Shown here: piece by piece, positions 8,606 through 15,706 of the stretch
How positions within the stretch are numbered: the stretch's first letter is position 1
Layout of the letters: each line of letters starts with the position of its first letter
Notes under the pieces: generated by a model
The model's database searches: none
Seen by the model: only the letters and a program-made list of their open reading frames with translations
Told to the model about the DNA's origin: nothing
Translations under genes and position numbers: made by a program
DNA from: Bdellovibrio sp.
GTDB taxonomy: Bacteria > Bdellovibrionota > Bdellovibrionia > Bdellovibrionales > Bdellovibrionaceae
Direction of reading: 5' to 3'
Assembly: GCA_017745015.1 (NCBI GenBank)
Contig: JAGIAF010000003.1
Span: 1 to 32,070, forward strand
DNA: 32,070 nt

Positions 8606-8627
8606 GTTCCGTGCCCGGTTGTTGAAT

Positions 8628-8822
8628 ATGCGACAGAACTTCATGAGTATCGCAGAAGCAGCGAAGAATTTTGAAGTGGGAATTTATAATCGTTCGAACA
8701 TGTCAGCAGCCGATGTGAAATCCATTAGCAAAGCACTGCAAGAGATGGTCGAAGATGGCACGTGGAAGAAAATCAAAGACAGGTACGCAAATTTTCCGCC
8801 ACCTGTCTCATCGAAAAAATAA
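8628..8822 (+). CDS. Short orphan ORF resembling the C-terminal end of a solute-binding protein
   Basis: A 64-aa frame starting 23 nt after trmFO (ATG 8643 gives 59 aa). Residues ADVKSISKALQEMVEDGTWK then KIKDRYANF resemble the last helices of family-3 periplasmic solute-binding proteins (pattern ADVK..n.aL..m..dGT..kI...Y). There is no signal peptide, no ligand-binding core and no good SD. It may be the stranded tail of a lost gene, or a genuine small protein. The frame continues upstream into trmFO in another frame without homologous content, so nothing remains of the rest of a binding protein. Whether it is translated is uncertain. Confidence 0.4.
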   Translation: MRQNFMSIAEAAKNFEVGIYNRSNMSAADVKSISKALQEMVEDGTWKKIKDRYANFPPPVSSKK

Positions 8823-8824
8823 AG

Positions 8825-9277
8825 CTACTTTTGGCAGAACTGCTTGGCTTTGATTTTAAAGCCCGGCATGCACATATCCAACCATTGGTTGTTCTTATTC
8901 GTAGAATAGCCATAGAACCAAACCAATGTATCGTCTTGTGATTTAATGAAGGTTTTGTGTGGCATCGCTAAGGGAACTTGACCATTGATAGAATAGCACC
9001 AGCCATAAGCGCGCATCTCTGTGTCTGAAATCACTTCCATCGCATCCAAACCCACCGGGCTGTCATTGATAGAACTGATACCTTCTTCAACACCATAGTA
9101 AGGAACCTTCGCCGCTTCGAAGATCTCGATCGTCAAAGCTCCCGCCGTCTTTTTCAAATCCGCTTGTACTGTGCCCTCATAAAGTGGCGTTTCAGAACAA
9201 GGGCCCACAACTTTCCAAGTCAGAGCATGAGAAGATAACGGCAAAAGAACAGCAAAAAGAGCGATAATGTTTTTCAT
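8825..9277 (-). CDS. Exported DUF4430-like protein
   Basis: A 150-aa secreted protein with signal peptide MKNIIALFAVLLPLSSHA. The segment MRAYGWCYSINGQVPLAMPH followed by DDTLVWFYGYS resembles the DUF4430 (transcobalamin-C-like) pattern GW.YsVNG ... D.v.W.Y. It has four Cys in the mature part (GPCSE, GWCYS, DMCMP, KQFCQ), so two disulfides are possible. The gene lies downstream of tdk on the same strand, with a terminator-like hairpin and an SD-masking hairpin in the gap. Its 3' end is convergent with the short ORF ending at 8822. The ligand or partner is unknown. Confidence 0.8.
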   Translation of the reverse strand: MKNIIALFAVLLPLSSHALTWKVVGPCSETPLYEGTVQADLKKTAGALTIEIFEAAKVPYYGVEEGISSINDSPVGLDAMEVISDTEMRAYGWCYSINGQVPLAMPHKTFIKSQDDTLVWFYGYSTNKNNQWLDMCMPGFKIKAKQFCQK

Positions 9278-9278
9278 G

Positions 9279-9305
9279 AGCCCTTCTTATAAAGAAAAAA
9301 GGGCT
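9279..9305 (-). promoter_or_regulatory. SD-masking hairpin of the DUF4430-like gene
   Basis: In the minus-strand transcript, AGCCCTT (9305-9299) can pair perfectly with AAGGGCT (9285-9279), which contains the AAGGG ribosome site just before the ATG at 9277. The loop is 13 nt. The CCCTT arm is also the 3' arm of the terminator-like hairpin at 9295-9327, so the two folds exclude each other. Confidence 0.4.
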
Positions 9306-9327
9306 GCGGCAACACCGAAACCCTTTT
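9295..9327 (-). terminator. Probable intrinsic terminator of tdk
   Basis: Downstream of the tdk stop on the minus strand, AAAAGGG (9327-9321) pairs with CCCTTTT (9303-9297). An inner CGG/CCG pair closes a short loop, and the 3' arm runs into six T (9300-9295). This has the shape of a Rho-independent terminator, though the stem is only moderately strong. Confidence 0.5.
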
Positions 9328-9367
9328 CGAAAAAATCTTATCCATATATTCCATATATAAGGAGAAA

Positions 9368-9982
9368 CTACGCGAGATCCATTTCACGCTTCAACTTCCA
9401 ATCCATCGTCGGAGCATCGATCATAGGCTTGAAGTGAGTACGGCAACGAGCTTCATAAGCATCGTGAGTCCCAACCGCCACTTGGCTGTCGCCCCCAGCA
9501 GTCCGCTGAGTACGGCAAGCTGGCGCCCCGCAAACCACACACACCGCATGTTGCTTCGTTACGTTCTCGGCAATCGCCATCAAAGTCGGCATCGGCTCGA
9601 AAGGCTTCCCCTGCCAGTCCGTATCCAACCCAGCCACAATCACACGCAGACCACGTTCCGCCAAATCCTGAACCACTTGCACCAAATTAGAAGAAAAGAA
9701 CTGACCCTCATCAATACCCACAACTTTGGTATCCGGATGAAGATGATCAAAAATCTGTTCCGCATCCTCAATCGGAAGCGAATCAATAGTCGTCAAATCA
9801 TGAGAAGTAACAGCCATCTCATTATAACGTTTATCAATAATAGGCTTAAACACTTGAATCTTAAGTCGCGCAAACTCCGCACGACGCAAACGACGAATCA
9901 GCTCCTCTGTCTTCCCAGAAAACATAGAACCAACAACAACTTCAATCCACCCTCTAGTAACTACGTAAGAAAACTCCGACAC
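9368..9982 (-). CDS. tdk: Thymidine kinase (type II)
   Basis: Salvage kinase phosphorylating thymidine with ATP. The P-loop is GSMFSGKTEELIRR, the Walker B-like motif is GIDEGQFF, and a zinc site is suggested by CVVCGAPAC plus the final Cys/His in EARCRTHF. The lasso region HDAYEARCR is typical of the family. The frame is open to 10195, but the upstream 71 codons run through the large inverted repeat and are not protein-like. GTG 9982 is preferred: it has GAGGGG about 7 nt upstream, gives 204 aa (E. coli Tdk is about 205 aa), and starts just before the conserved GWIEVVVGSMFSGK. ATG 10195 would give 275 aa, far too long. Confidence 0.93.
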   Translation of the reverse strand: MSEFSYVVTRGWIEVVVGSMFSGKTEELIRRLRRAEFARLKIQVFKPIIDKRYNEMAVTSHDLTTIDSLPIEDAEQIFDHLHPDTKVVGIDEGQFFSSNLVQVVQDLAERGLRVIVAGLDTDWQGKPFEPMPTLMAIAENVTKQHAVCVVCGAPACRTQRTAGGDSQVAVGTHDAYEARCRTHFKPMIDAPTMDWKLKREMDLA

Positions 9983-10044
9983 GCGAAAACCCCTCAACTC
10001 GGAAACAGTCCTAAGAACCCCTCTTCTTAAGACACCGAGAGGAT

Positions 10045-10161
10045 GGAATGGCGGGGAAAGGCTGTCAATAAAGGACCTCCGCCCCAAGGATGGTCGCAAC
10101 GCGACAGGCGGCAGAGGGCAGGAGCCCGTGTCCTTTATTGACAGCCTTTCCCCGCCATTCC
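10045..10161. repeat. 117-bp element with perfect 32-bp inverted repeat
   Basis: The arms at 10045-10076 and 10130-10161 are exact reverse complements over 32 bp (starting GGAATGGCGGGGAAAGG), and pairing extends 4 bp outward with one mismatch. The 53-nt centre has its own symmetry: GTCGC-AAC-GCGAC, CCGCC against GGCGG, and GGGC/GCCC on the other strand. The whole could form a branched cruciform or RNA. It sits between the divergent tdk and mltF-like genes, in the 329-nt gene-free stretch 9983-10311; the rest of that stretch holds only the mltF-like promoter and leader. Each arm contains an outward-facing TTGACA, but no -10 box follows at the right distance. It is far larger than a terminator. 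A MITE-like or other interspersed repeat is the likeliest class. No target duplication was seen. Confidence 0.85.
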
Positions 10162-10226
10162 GTCCGGTCCGCGTCATAAACCTGAGGGTTTCCATCGTAG
10201 TTTCCCGAGTGCATCAAGCGCTGGGG

Positions 10227-10232
10227 TATACT
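10227..10232 (+). promoter_or_regulatory. Candidate -10 box for the mltF-like gene
   Basis: TATACT at 10227-10232 is a good sigma-70 -10 hexamer about 80 nt upstream of the preferred start. No clear -35 lies 16-18 nt upstream. The leader that would follow contains short hairpins, for example TGGGC paired with GCCCA at about 10334-10352. I could not match it to a known riboswitch. Confidence 0.35.
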
Positions 10233-10311
10233 GAAGTTTTTTCTGATTCAGCGGCGAATGTCGGTAAAAACCGCCCTAAATTCACATTTAAAGAGTGAAA
10301 GAGGGTGCTTA

Positions 10312-11736
10312 ATGCTTGCACAGGCAGCGCGCCATGGGCTACTCAGGCCCAGCACTATGAGAAGGAATTTAAGATTTAGACAGAAATTAAGCCAGATCGC
10401 CGTTGCAGTTAGCTTGGCCTTCATGACGTTCTTTATGAACGGTTGTGATGCTATCTACTGGAACGAGAAAGAAAGCTTAGCCAATGTTCAAAGTCACGGC
10501 GAGATCACAGTTCTCACCACGCAAAGTCCTCTTATATATAGTCAGTCTAAAAAAGGAGAAGTGGCCGGAATCGACCACGATCTCCTGCAAAGCTTCGCCG
10601 ACCACTACGGTCTCAAAGTTAAGTTCAAAGTTCTAAAAGATGAAGCTGCTGTTTTAAGGGCCTTATCAAAAGGCGAAGGCGATGTGGCAGCTGCCCGCAT
10701 CAGAACTCCGGAAAATCGAGTGGGCTTCTTAACCGGCCCAGCCTACGAAGAAACCGCACTTAGTCTTTACTGCCAAAAGAAGTCTCAGATCGAAAATATT
10801 CAGGATCTGAACGGCAAAAAAGTCGGCATTCTAAAAAAAGACAACTACGAAGGCTTCGCGGAACGCCTGACTCAACTCTCTCCGCTTTCTCAGATCGAAT
10901 TGGTCGATGGCACCAAAACTCAAGATCTGCTCACAAGTTTGAACAATAAAAAATTCGACTGTGCCGTAGCTGAAAATGTCAGCGGCGATTTCTATGTTCG
11001 CTTCCACTCCAAAATCGAAAAAATCACTACTTTGACAGACTCGTATTCTTTGAGTTGGTTGCTCACTCCTAGCAGTCAGGATCTTTTGCGTCTGATGCAA
11101 GCTTGGTATCAGCAAGCTTCCCGTGAAGATGAAGTCATGCGCATCATGGATCGCTATAAGACATCATTGAACCAACTTGATAAGAACGACATCACTCGCT
11201 TCTTTAAGAATATCGAAGATATTTTGCCAACTTACCGCCAAGCGTTCAAAGATGCGGCGACTGAGCATCACCTTCCGTGGCAGCTCGTGGCTTCGGTGGC
11301 TTATCAAGAGTCTCACTGGAATCCAGATGCGCGCAGCTTTACAGGTGTGCGTGGTTTGATGCAGTTGACGACGGATACTGCAGATCACGTGGGTATCGAA
11401 GATCGCACCGATCCTTTGCAAAGTATTTGGGGTGGCTCGAAGTACTTGCGATATTTGCTAAACAAGATGCCGACTTCTTTGAATACGAAAGACCGTTTGG
11501 CTTTGGCTCTTGCGGCTTACAACGTGGGTTACGCTCACTTGCGTGACGCTCAAAAGTTAGCAGAAAAAATGGGTCGCAATCCGTATTCATGGCATCACAT
11601 GAAAGAAGTTCTGCCGTTGTTGGCAGATCCTGAATATTCCGATCAATTGGAGTATGGCTTCGCTCGCGGTTATGAAACTGTAGAGTTCGTGGAACGCGTA
11701 AGATCCTTCTATAATCTCATGACGACAGCAGGCTAG
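10312..11736 (+). CDS. mltF: MltF-like membrane-bound lytic murein transglycosylase
   Basis: Two-domain lipoprotein. The N-terminal half is a family-3 solute-binding-like domain (GEITVLTTQSPL ... GIDHDLLQSFADHYGLKVKF ... GDVAAARI ... LNGKKVGILKKDNYEGFAER). The C-terminal part is an SLT transglycosylase domain with catalytic Glu in VASVAYQESHWNPDA, followed by TGVRGLMQLT and AAYNVGYAHL. The enzyme cleaves the MurNAc-GlcNAc bond forming 1,6-anhydro ends. ATG 10312 has GAGGG 6 nt upstream (474 aa). ATG 10357 (459 aa) lacks an SD but gives a neater lipoprotein signal, MRRNLRFRQK then a hydrophobic core ending MNGC. The frame also opens at 10258. No terminator is seen after the TAG. Confidence 0.92.
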   Translation: MLAQAARHGLLRPSTMRRNLRFRQKLSQIAVAVSLAFMTFFMNGCDAIYWNEKESLANVQSHGEITVLTTQSPLIYSQSKKGEVAGIDHDLLQSFADHYGLKVKFKVLKDEAAVLRALSKGEGDVAAARIRTPENRVGFLTGPAYEETALSLYCQKKSQIENIQDLNGKKVGILKKDNYEGFAERLTQLSPLSQIELVDGTKTQDLLTSLNNKKFDCAVAENVSGDFYVRFHSKIEKITTLTDSYSLSWLLTPSSQDLLRLMQAWYQQASREDEVMRIMDRYKTSLNQLDKNDITRFFKNIEDILPTYRQAFKDAATEHHLPWQLVASVAYQESHWNPDARSFTGVRGLMQLTTDTADHVGIEDRTDPLQSIWGGSKYLRYLLNKMPTSLNTKDRLALALAAYNVGYAHLRDAQKLAEKMGRNPYSWHHMKEVLPLLADPEYSDQLEYGFARGYETVEFVERVRSFYNLMTTAG

Positions 11737-11804
11737 TTCCTGTTTAGTTTCGTGGACAAATCGAAATTTGAGTCTTAACAAGTTTTTGACCATACTCCGC
11801 AACG

Positions 11805-12338
11805 ATGCTGGGTCAGGTTTTACGTAAAAGTATATTCTTTATTGCTGTTTTAATTGTTGGGCTTTTCGCTGGATTCACGCAGGTCTTTGCCTTTTCAATT
11901 TTGCCGGGAGCTCTGTCTTTGCCATTCGGTTCCTTCATTGAGCTCTTTCAATACGAAAAAGAAATTTTCGATACCCATGTTTTGATTCTGTATCTCGTGA
12001 TGCTGTTCGCGACGGGCTCATGGCTCTTTCTCTGGAGACATCGCTATCGCATGGTCGATTTCTATTTTGTTTTGGGTGCGTTTCTGTGCGTGATTCAAGA
12101 AATCGTGCTGTCCTACGAAGGTCACTACAAAGTGAAGAGCCTCTTAAGAACCTATGCGCTCACCAATTTCCCGGGGCCGGATTGGCACAGCCTGCGCGAG
12201 GAATTAGCCTATTTTATGTACTTTCACTTCATCACGAATTTTGTGGGATTTATTTTATTGCTGGCCGCTTTATATCGAGCCACTTCAACAAAAGAGCCAA
12301 CGCGGAAAACCACGTTGGCTCTAAGTGCGAAAAGTTAA
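11805..12338 (+). CDS. Multi-pass inner-membrane protein of unknown function
   Basis: A 177-aa hydrophobic protein with about four membrane helices (near residues 8-30, 58-77, 85-106 and 135-158). The loops are Tyr/His/Arg-rich (WRHRYRMVDFYF, FPGPDWHSLREELAYFMYFH). The end is basic. No known family is recognised. It is 68 nt downstream of the mltF-like gene and could be read from the same transcript. Its last codons also carry the hairpin that terminates the convergent glmS transcript, so the C-terminal residues may be shaped by RNA as well as protein. Confidence 0.75.
   Translation: MLGQVLRKSIFFIAVLIVGLFAGFTQVFAFSILPGALSLPFGSFIELFQYEKEIFDTHVLILYLVMLFATGSWLFLWRHRYRMVDFYFVLGAFLCVIQEIVLSYEGHYKVKSLLRTYALTNFPGPDWHSLREELAYFMYFHFITNFVGFILLLAALYRATSTKEPTRKTTLALSAKS
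12288..12322 (-). terminator. glmS intrinsic terminator, inside the convergent gene
   Basis: A perfect 10-bp stem, AGAGCCAACG (12293-12302) with CGTTGGCTCT (12313-12322), has a 10-nt loop. Read on the minus strand the 3' arm is followed by TTTTG, as expected for a terminator 30 nt after the glmS stop. There is no T-run on the plus strand. It lies within the 3' coding end of the 11805 gene. Confidence 0.8.
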
Positions 12339-12351
12339 TTTCAAAAATCGA

Positions 12352-14238
12352 TTATTCTACAGTTACTGACTTCGCCAAGTTACGGGGTTGATCCACGTCG
12401 TAACCAAGGTTGCATGCCAAGTGATAGCTCATCAATTGCAATGGAATCACTGACAAGATCGTGTTCACTGTCCAGTGAGCTTTTGGCAGTGCCAAATAGT
12501 ATTCACTGATACCGCGAAGCTTTTCATTTTCGCCAGTACCGATAGAGATGATCTTACCACCACGTGCGCGAGCTTCTTCCAGATTGCTGATCGTTTTTTC
12601 GTACCAGTGATCTGTCGGAGCGACCATCACGATCGCCATACGTTCATCGATCAAAGCCAAAGGACCATGCTTCATTTCGCCGGCTGCGTAGCCTTCAGCA
12701 TGCATGTAAGCAAGTTCTTTCAACTTCAAAGCACCTTCCATTGCGATTGGATAGCTTGTGCCACGACCCATGTACAAGAAACCTCTGAAAAGTTTCAATT
12801 TAGAAGCCGCTTCTTCGAAGTATTTATCATAAGCAAGAACGCCTTCCATTTGGCTTGGAGTTGCTAGCAAAGATTGAACTAGTTCTTTCTCGCCGCCAGC
12901 ATCCAAAGCACCGCGAACGCGCGCCATTGCGATAGATACAACATTCAGAACAGCCATCGTGCTTGTGAATGCTTTAGTGGAAGCCACACCGATCTCTGGA
13001 CCGGAGTTCATATACAAGTGGCCGTGAGCTTCGCGGTCAATTGTAGAACTGCGTACGTTACAGATACTCAGAGTTGTAGCGCCCATTTCTTTAGCCATAC
13101 GGATAGCTGCCAAAGTATCCGCTGTCTCGCCGCTTTGAGAGATTGTCATCACCAAAGTTTTTGGTGGGATCACAGGATTGCGGTAACGGAATTCGCTGGC
13201 GATATCCACTTCAACTGGCACGCGCGCCAATTGTTCGATCAAGTATTTACCGACAAGGCCGGCATAGAAGCTCGTTCCGCAAGCGATGATGAAGACACGT
13301 TCAATATCTTTGAACACTTTCTGAGTATTAACCCAGTCAGCTTTTGAATCTAGTTCATCCAATTTAGTAACTACTTGGCCACCGAAACCTACGTTTTTCA
13401 ATGCCACAGAGAAAGTGTCAGCATTAACGTGGGGTTCGATTGCCGCCGCTACGGCACGTGGTTGCTCATAAATTTCTTTAAGCATGTAGTGCGCGTAACC
13501 TTGCTTCTCAACCATTTCAGGATTCCAGTTCAACTCAACTGTTTTCTTTTGAATTGGGAAACCGTTCGCAGAGAAGAACTCTACTGAAGAACCTTTGATG
13601 TTCGCGATTTCACGGTCATCAAGGTAAACGAATTTTTTCGTATACTGGATCAACGCTTGCACGTCGCTGGCAACAAAAACTTCTTTTTCACCCAAACCAA
13701 CAACAAGAGGTGGACCGTCTTTGAAAGCAACCAAACGCTCTGGTTCTTTTTCCCACATCACAAGGATCGAGAAAGCACCGCGAAGTTTGCCCAAAGTTCT
13801 TTCAACCGCTTTGTAAAGGTCTTGAGTTTCTTCGATTTCGTTCGCGATCAAGTGAGCTACCAACTCAGAGTCTGTGTCTGAAGTGATCTCTGCACCTTGA
13901 GCCAAAAGATCTTCACGGATATCGAGATAGTTTTCGATAATCCCGTTGTGAACTAGGTTGATGCCACGAACTTGATGAGGATGGGCATTGCGCTCTGACG
14001 GTTTACCGTGAGTCGCCCAACGGGTGTGACCGATACCCAAGTGACCGTCAAACTTTTCATTCACAAGTTTTTCTTCCAAGGCTTTCAACTTACCTTCAGC
14101 ACGAACACGTTTAGTCGTGCCCTTGTCCAAGATAGCGATACCGGCACTGTCATAGCCACGGTATTCAAGTTTTTTCAAACCGCTGATAATAATATCTTTA
14201 GGATTTTGTGGTCCAAGATAGCCTACGATTCCACACAT
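12352..14238 (-). CDS. glmS: Glutamine-fructose-6-phosphate aminotransferase
   Basis: A 628-aa GlmS making glucosamine-6-phosphate from fructose-6-phosphate and glutamine, the entry to UDP-GlcNAc, peptidoglycan and LPS. It begins MCGIVGYLG, with Cys2 becoming the N-terminal nucleophile. Glutaminase motifs LEYRGYDSAGIAI, GHTRWATHG and HNGIIENY follow. Two SIS domains contain ACGTSFYAG, TISQSGETADTLAA and STKAFTST, then RGTSYPIAMEGALKLKELAY and GEMKHGPLALI. It ends DQPRNLAKSVTVE, the conserved C-terminus. The ATG is 7 nt after the glmU stop, and the SD (AGGTGAG) overlaps that stop, implying coupling. No glmS ribozyme is present: the leader is only the glmU gene. Confidence 0.98.
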   Translation of the reverse strand: MCGIVGYLGPQNPKDIIISGLKKLEYRGYDSAGIAILDKGTTKRVRAEGKLKALEEKLVNEKFDGHLGIGHTRWATHGKPSERNAHPHQVRGINLVHNGIIENYLDIREDLLAQGAEITSDTDSELVAHLIANEIEETQDLYKAVERTLGKLRGAFSILVMWEKEPERLVAFKDGPPLVVGLGEKEVFVASDVQALIQYTKKFVYLDDREIANIKGSSVEFFSANGFPIQKKTVELNWNPEMVEKQGYAHYMLKEIYEQPRAVAAAIEPHVNADTFSVALKNVGFGGQVVTKLDELDSKADWVNTQKVFKDIERVFIIACGTSFYAGLVGKYLIEQLARVPVEVDIASEFRYRNPVIPPKTLVMTISQSGETADTLAAIRMAKEMGATTLSICNVRSSTIDREAHGHLYMNSGPEIGVASTKAFTSTMAVLNVVSIAMARVRGALDAGGEKELVQSLLATPSQMEGVLAYDKYFEEAASKLKLFRGFLYMGRGTSYPIAMEGALKLKELAYMHAEGYAAGEMKHGPLALIDERMAIVMVAPTDHWYEKTISNLEEARARGGKIISIGTGENEKLRGISEYYLALPKAHWTVNTILSVIPLQLMSYHLACNLGYDVDQPRNLAKSVTVE

Positions 14239-14245
14239 AACTCAC

Positions 14246-15649
14246 CTATTTGCTTTCAGTTTCCGCTGTTGCTTCTTCTGCTTTTGCTACGTAGTTCTCT
14301 TTCGTGAACTGTTTACCGCGAGCAACTGCTAAAGCGTTAGCTGGAACATTCTTTGTAATCGTTGAACCAGAACCGATAACTGCGTCGTCGCCGACTTCGA
14401 TAGGAGCGACAAATTGCGTGTCACTGCCTACGAAGACGCGGTTACCAATTTTAGTTTTATATTTCTTGCGATCAGCGGCGTAGTTGCAAGTTATAGTTCC
14501 GCAACCTACGTTCACTTCTTCACCAATCTCCGCATCACCTAAGTACGTCAAGTGACCCGCTTTTGATTTCTTACCGAATTTAGTTTTCTTCATCTCTACG
14601 AAGTTACCCACGTGAGCTTCTTCGCAGATTTCTGTTTCTGGGCGAAGACGCGCATACGGTCCCACAGAAACACGGTTATGAAGTTTAGAACTCTCCAGAT
14701 AGCAGCCGCCGCGCACTTGCACGCTGTCGCCGATTTCTGTATCAGAGATAAATGAATTCGATTCGATCACAGAGAACGAACCGATTTTTGTACGACCACG
14801 GATGAACACGTTTGGATAAACCACGGTGCCCGCGCCGATCTCTACAGAATCTTCAATGTAAGTGGTGCGTGGATCGATCATCAACACGCCTTCTTCCATC
14901 AAGCGCAAAGCTTTGCGTTTGAAAAGAAGACGAGTTGCTTTCGCTAGTTCGACCTGATTATTCACGCCCACAGCCACTTTCGGAGTGGATTTGATCGCTT
15001 GCACTTTCATTTTATCTTGAATGCACAAAGAGATGAGATCCGTGATGTAGAATTCTTTTTTCGAATTGTTGTTTTTAATTTGTGGCAGGTATTCCGCAAG
15101 CACAGAAGCTTTCGCGATATAGATACCTGTGTTGATCTCACGGATCTTCAAAGTTTCTGCAGAAGCATCTTTGGCTTCAACGATAGCCACAAGATCACCG
15201 CGATTGCGCACGATACGACCGAACTCCGCAGGATTTTTTAGTTCTGCAGTTACGACAGCCAAATCACATTTTTCATCACGGAAGATGCGCAAGAATTCTT
15301 TGACGTCAGAAGCTTCGATCAAAGGGTGATCGCCATTCATGATGACAACATCACCTTCGATTGTTTCTGGTTTTGCACAACGAACTGCGTGCGCTGTACC
15401 CAGCTGTTCGTCTTGTGCGTAACAAGAGACGCCCATGGGTTCAACAACTTGGCGGACCAAGTTTTGACCATGGCCTACGATAACGCGAACTTCAGTGGCA
15501 CCAGCGCCTTTAGAGGCTTGAATGACTTTTTCAATCATCGGACGACCTGCTACGGGATGAAGAACTTTTGGAAGGGGCGATTTCATTCGCGTCCCTTTCC
15601 CCGCTGCGAGGGCAATCACGGTCAACTTTTCAGATCCATTTGCTGACAT
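14246..15649 (-). CDS. glmU: Bifunctional GlmU (GlcN-1-P acetyltransferase / UDP-GlcNAc pyrophosphorylase)
   Basis: A 467-aa bifunctional enzyme for the last two steps to UDP-GlcNAc. The N-terminal pyrophosphorylase domain has ALAAGKGTRMKSPLPKVLH, QLGTAHAV and IMNGDHPL. The C-terminal left-handed beta-helix acetyltransferase (from about residue 255) has hexapeptide repeats and GPYARLRPETEICEEAHVGN, KAGHLTYLGDAEIG, GCGTITCNYA and FVGSDTQFVAPIEVGDDAVI. The start ATG has AGGA about 9 nt upstream. It is first in a two-gene operon with glmS, joining three steps of one pathway. Confidence 0.97.
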   Translation of the reverse strand: MSANGSEKLTVIALAAGKGTRMKSPLPKVLHPVAGRPMIEKVIQASKGAGATEVRVIVGHGQNLVRQVVEPMGVSCYAQDEQLGTAHAVRCAKPETIEGDVVIMNGDHPLIEASDVKEFLRIFRDEKCDLAVVTAELKNPAEFGRIVRNRGDLVAIVEAKDASAETLKIREINTGIYIAKASVLAEYLPQIKNNNSKKEFYITDLISLCIQDKMKVQAIKSTPKVAVGVNNQVELAKATRLLFKRKALRLMEEGVLMIDPRTTYIEDSVEIGAGTVVYPNVFIRGRTKIGSFSVIESNSFISDTEIGDSVQVRGGCYLESSKLHNRVSVGPYARLRPETEICEEAHVGNFVEMKKTKFGKKSKAGHLTYLGDAEIGEEVNVGCGTITCNYAADRKKYKTKIGNRVFVGSDTQFVAPIEVGDDAVIGSGSTITKNVPANALAVARGKQFTKENYVAKAEEATAETESK

Positions 15650-15698
15650 TTAGAAACTTCCTTTTAAAAGCTTTTCTTCTCTAAAAAAAACAGGCTTA

Positions 15699-15704
15699 AT
15701 TATC
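15699..15704 (-). promoter_or_regulatory. Candidate extended -10 promoter of glmU-glmS
   Basis: On the minus strand TGCGATAAT (15707-15699) gives a TGn extended -10 with hexamer GATAAT, about 50 nt before the glmU ATG. It abuts the start codon of the divergent M14 peptidase gene, so polymerase binding here may compete with initiation of that gene. No strong -35 is visible. Confidence 0.45.
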
Positions 15705-15706
15705 GC

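Noticed and set aside
8448..8627. Upstream extension of the 8628 frame
   Set aside because: It is the +1 shadow of the conserved trmFO 3' end with Lys/Arg-rich nonsense sequence.
9434..10030. 198-aa plus-strand frame
   Set aside because: It lies antisense to tdk, is low-complexity (Asn/Arg/His/Thr-rich), and has no family features.
10138..10166. Promoter from the TTGACA in the right arm of the large inverted repeat
   Set aside because: No acceptable -10 hexamer is found 16-18 nt downstream.
9983..10195. 71-codon N-terminal extension of tdk
   Set aside because: It translates the long inverted repeat and would make Tdk much longer than the family; a GTG with an SD sits at 9982.
13018..13347. 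Plus-strand frames inside glmS and glmU
   Set aside because: These are shadows of highly conserved genes on the minus strand.
12352..14245. glmS ribozyme or riboswitch upstream of glmS
   Set aside because: The gap to glmU is only 7 nt and holds just the SD; there is no room for the ribozyme.
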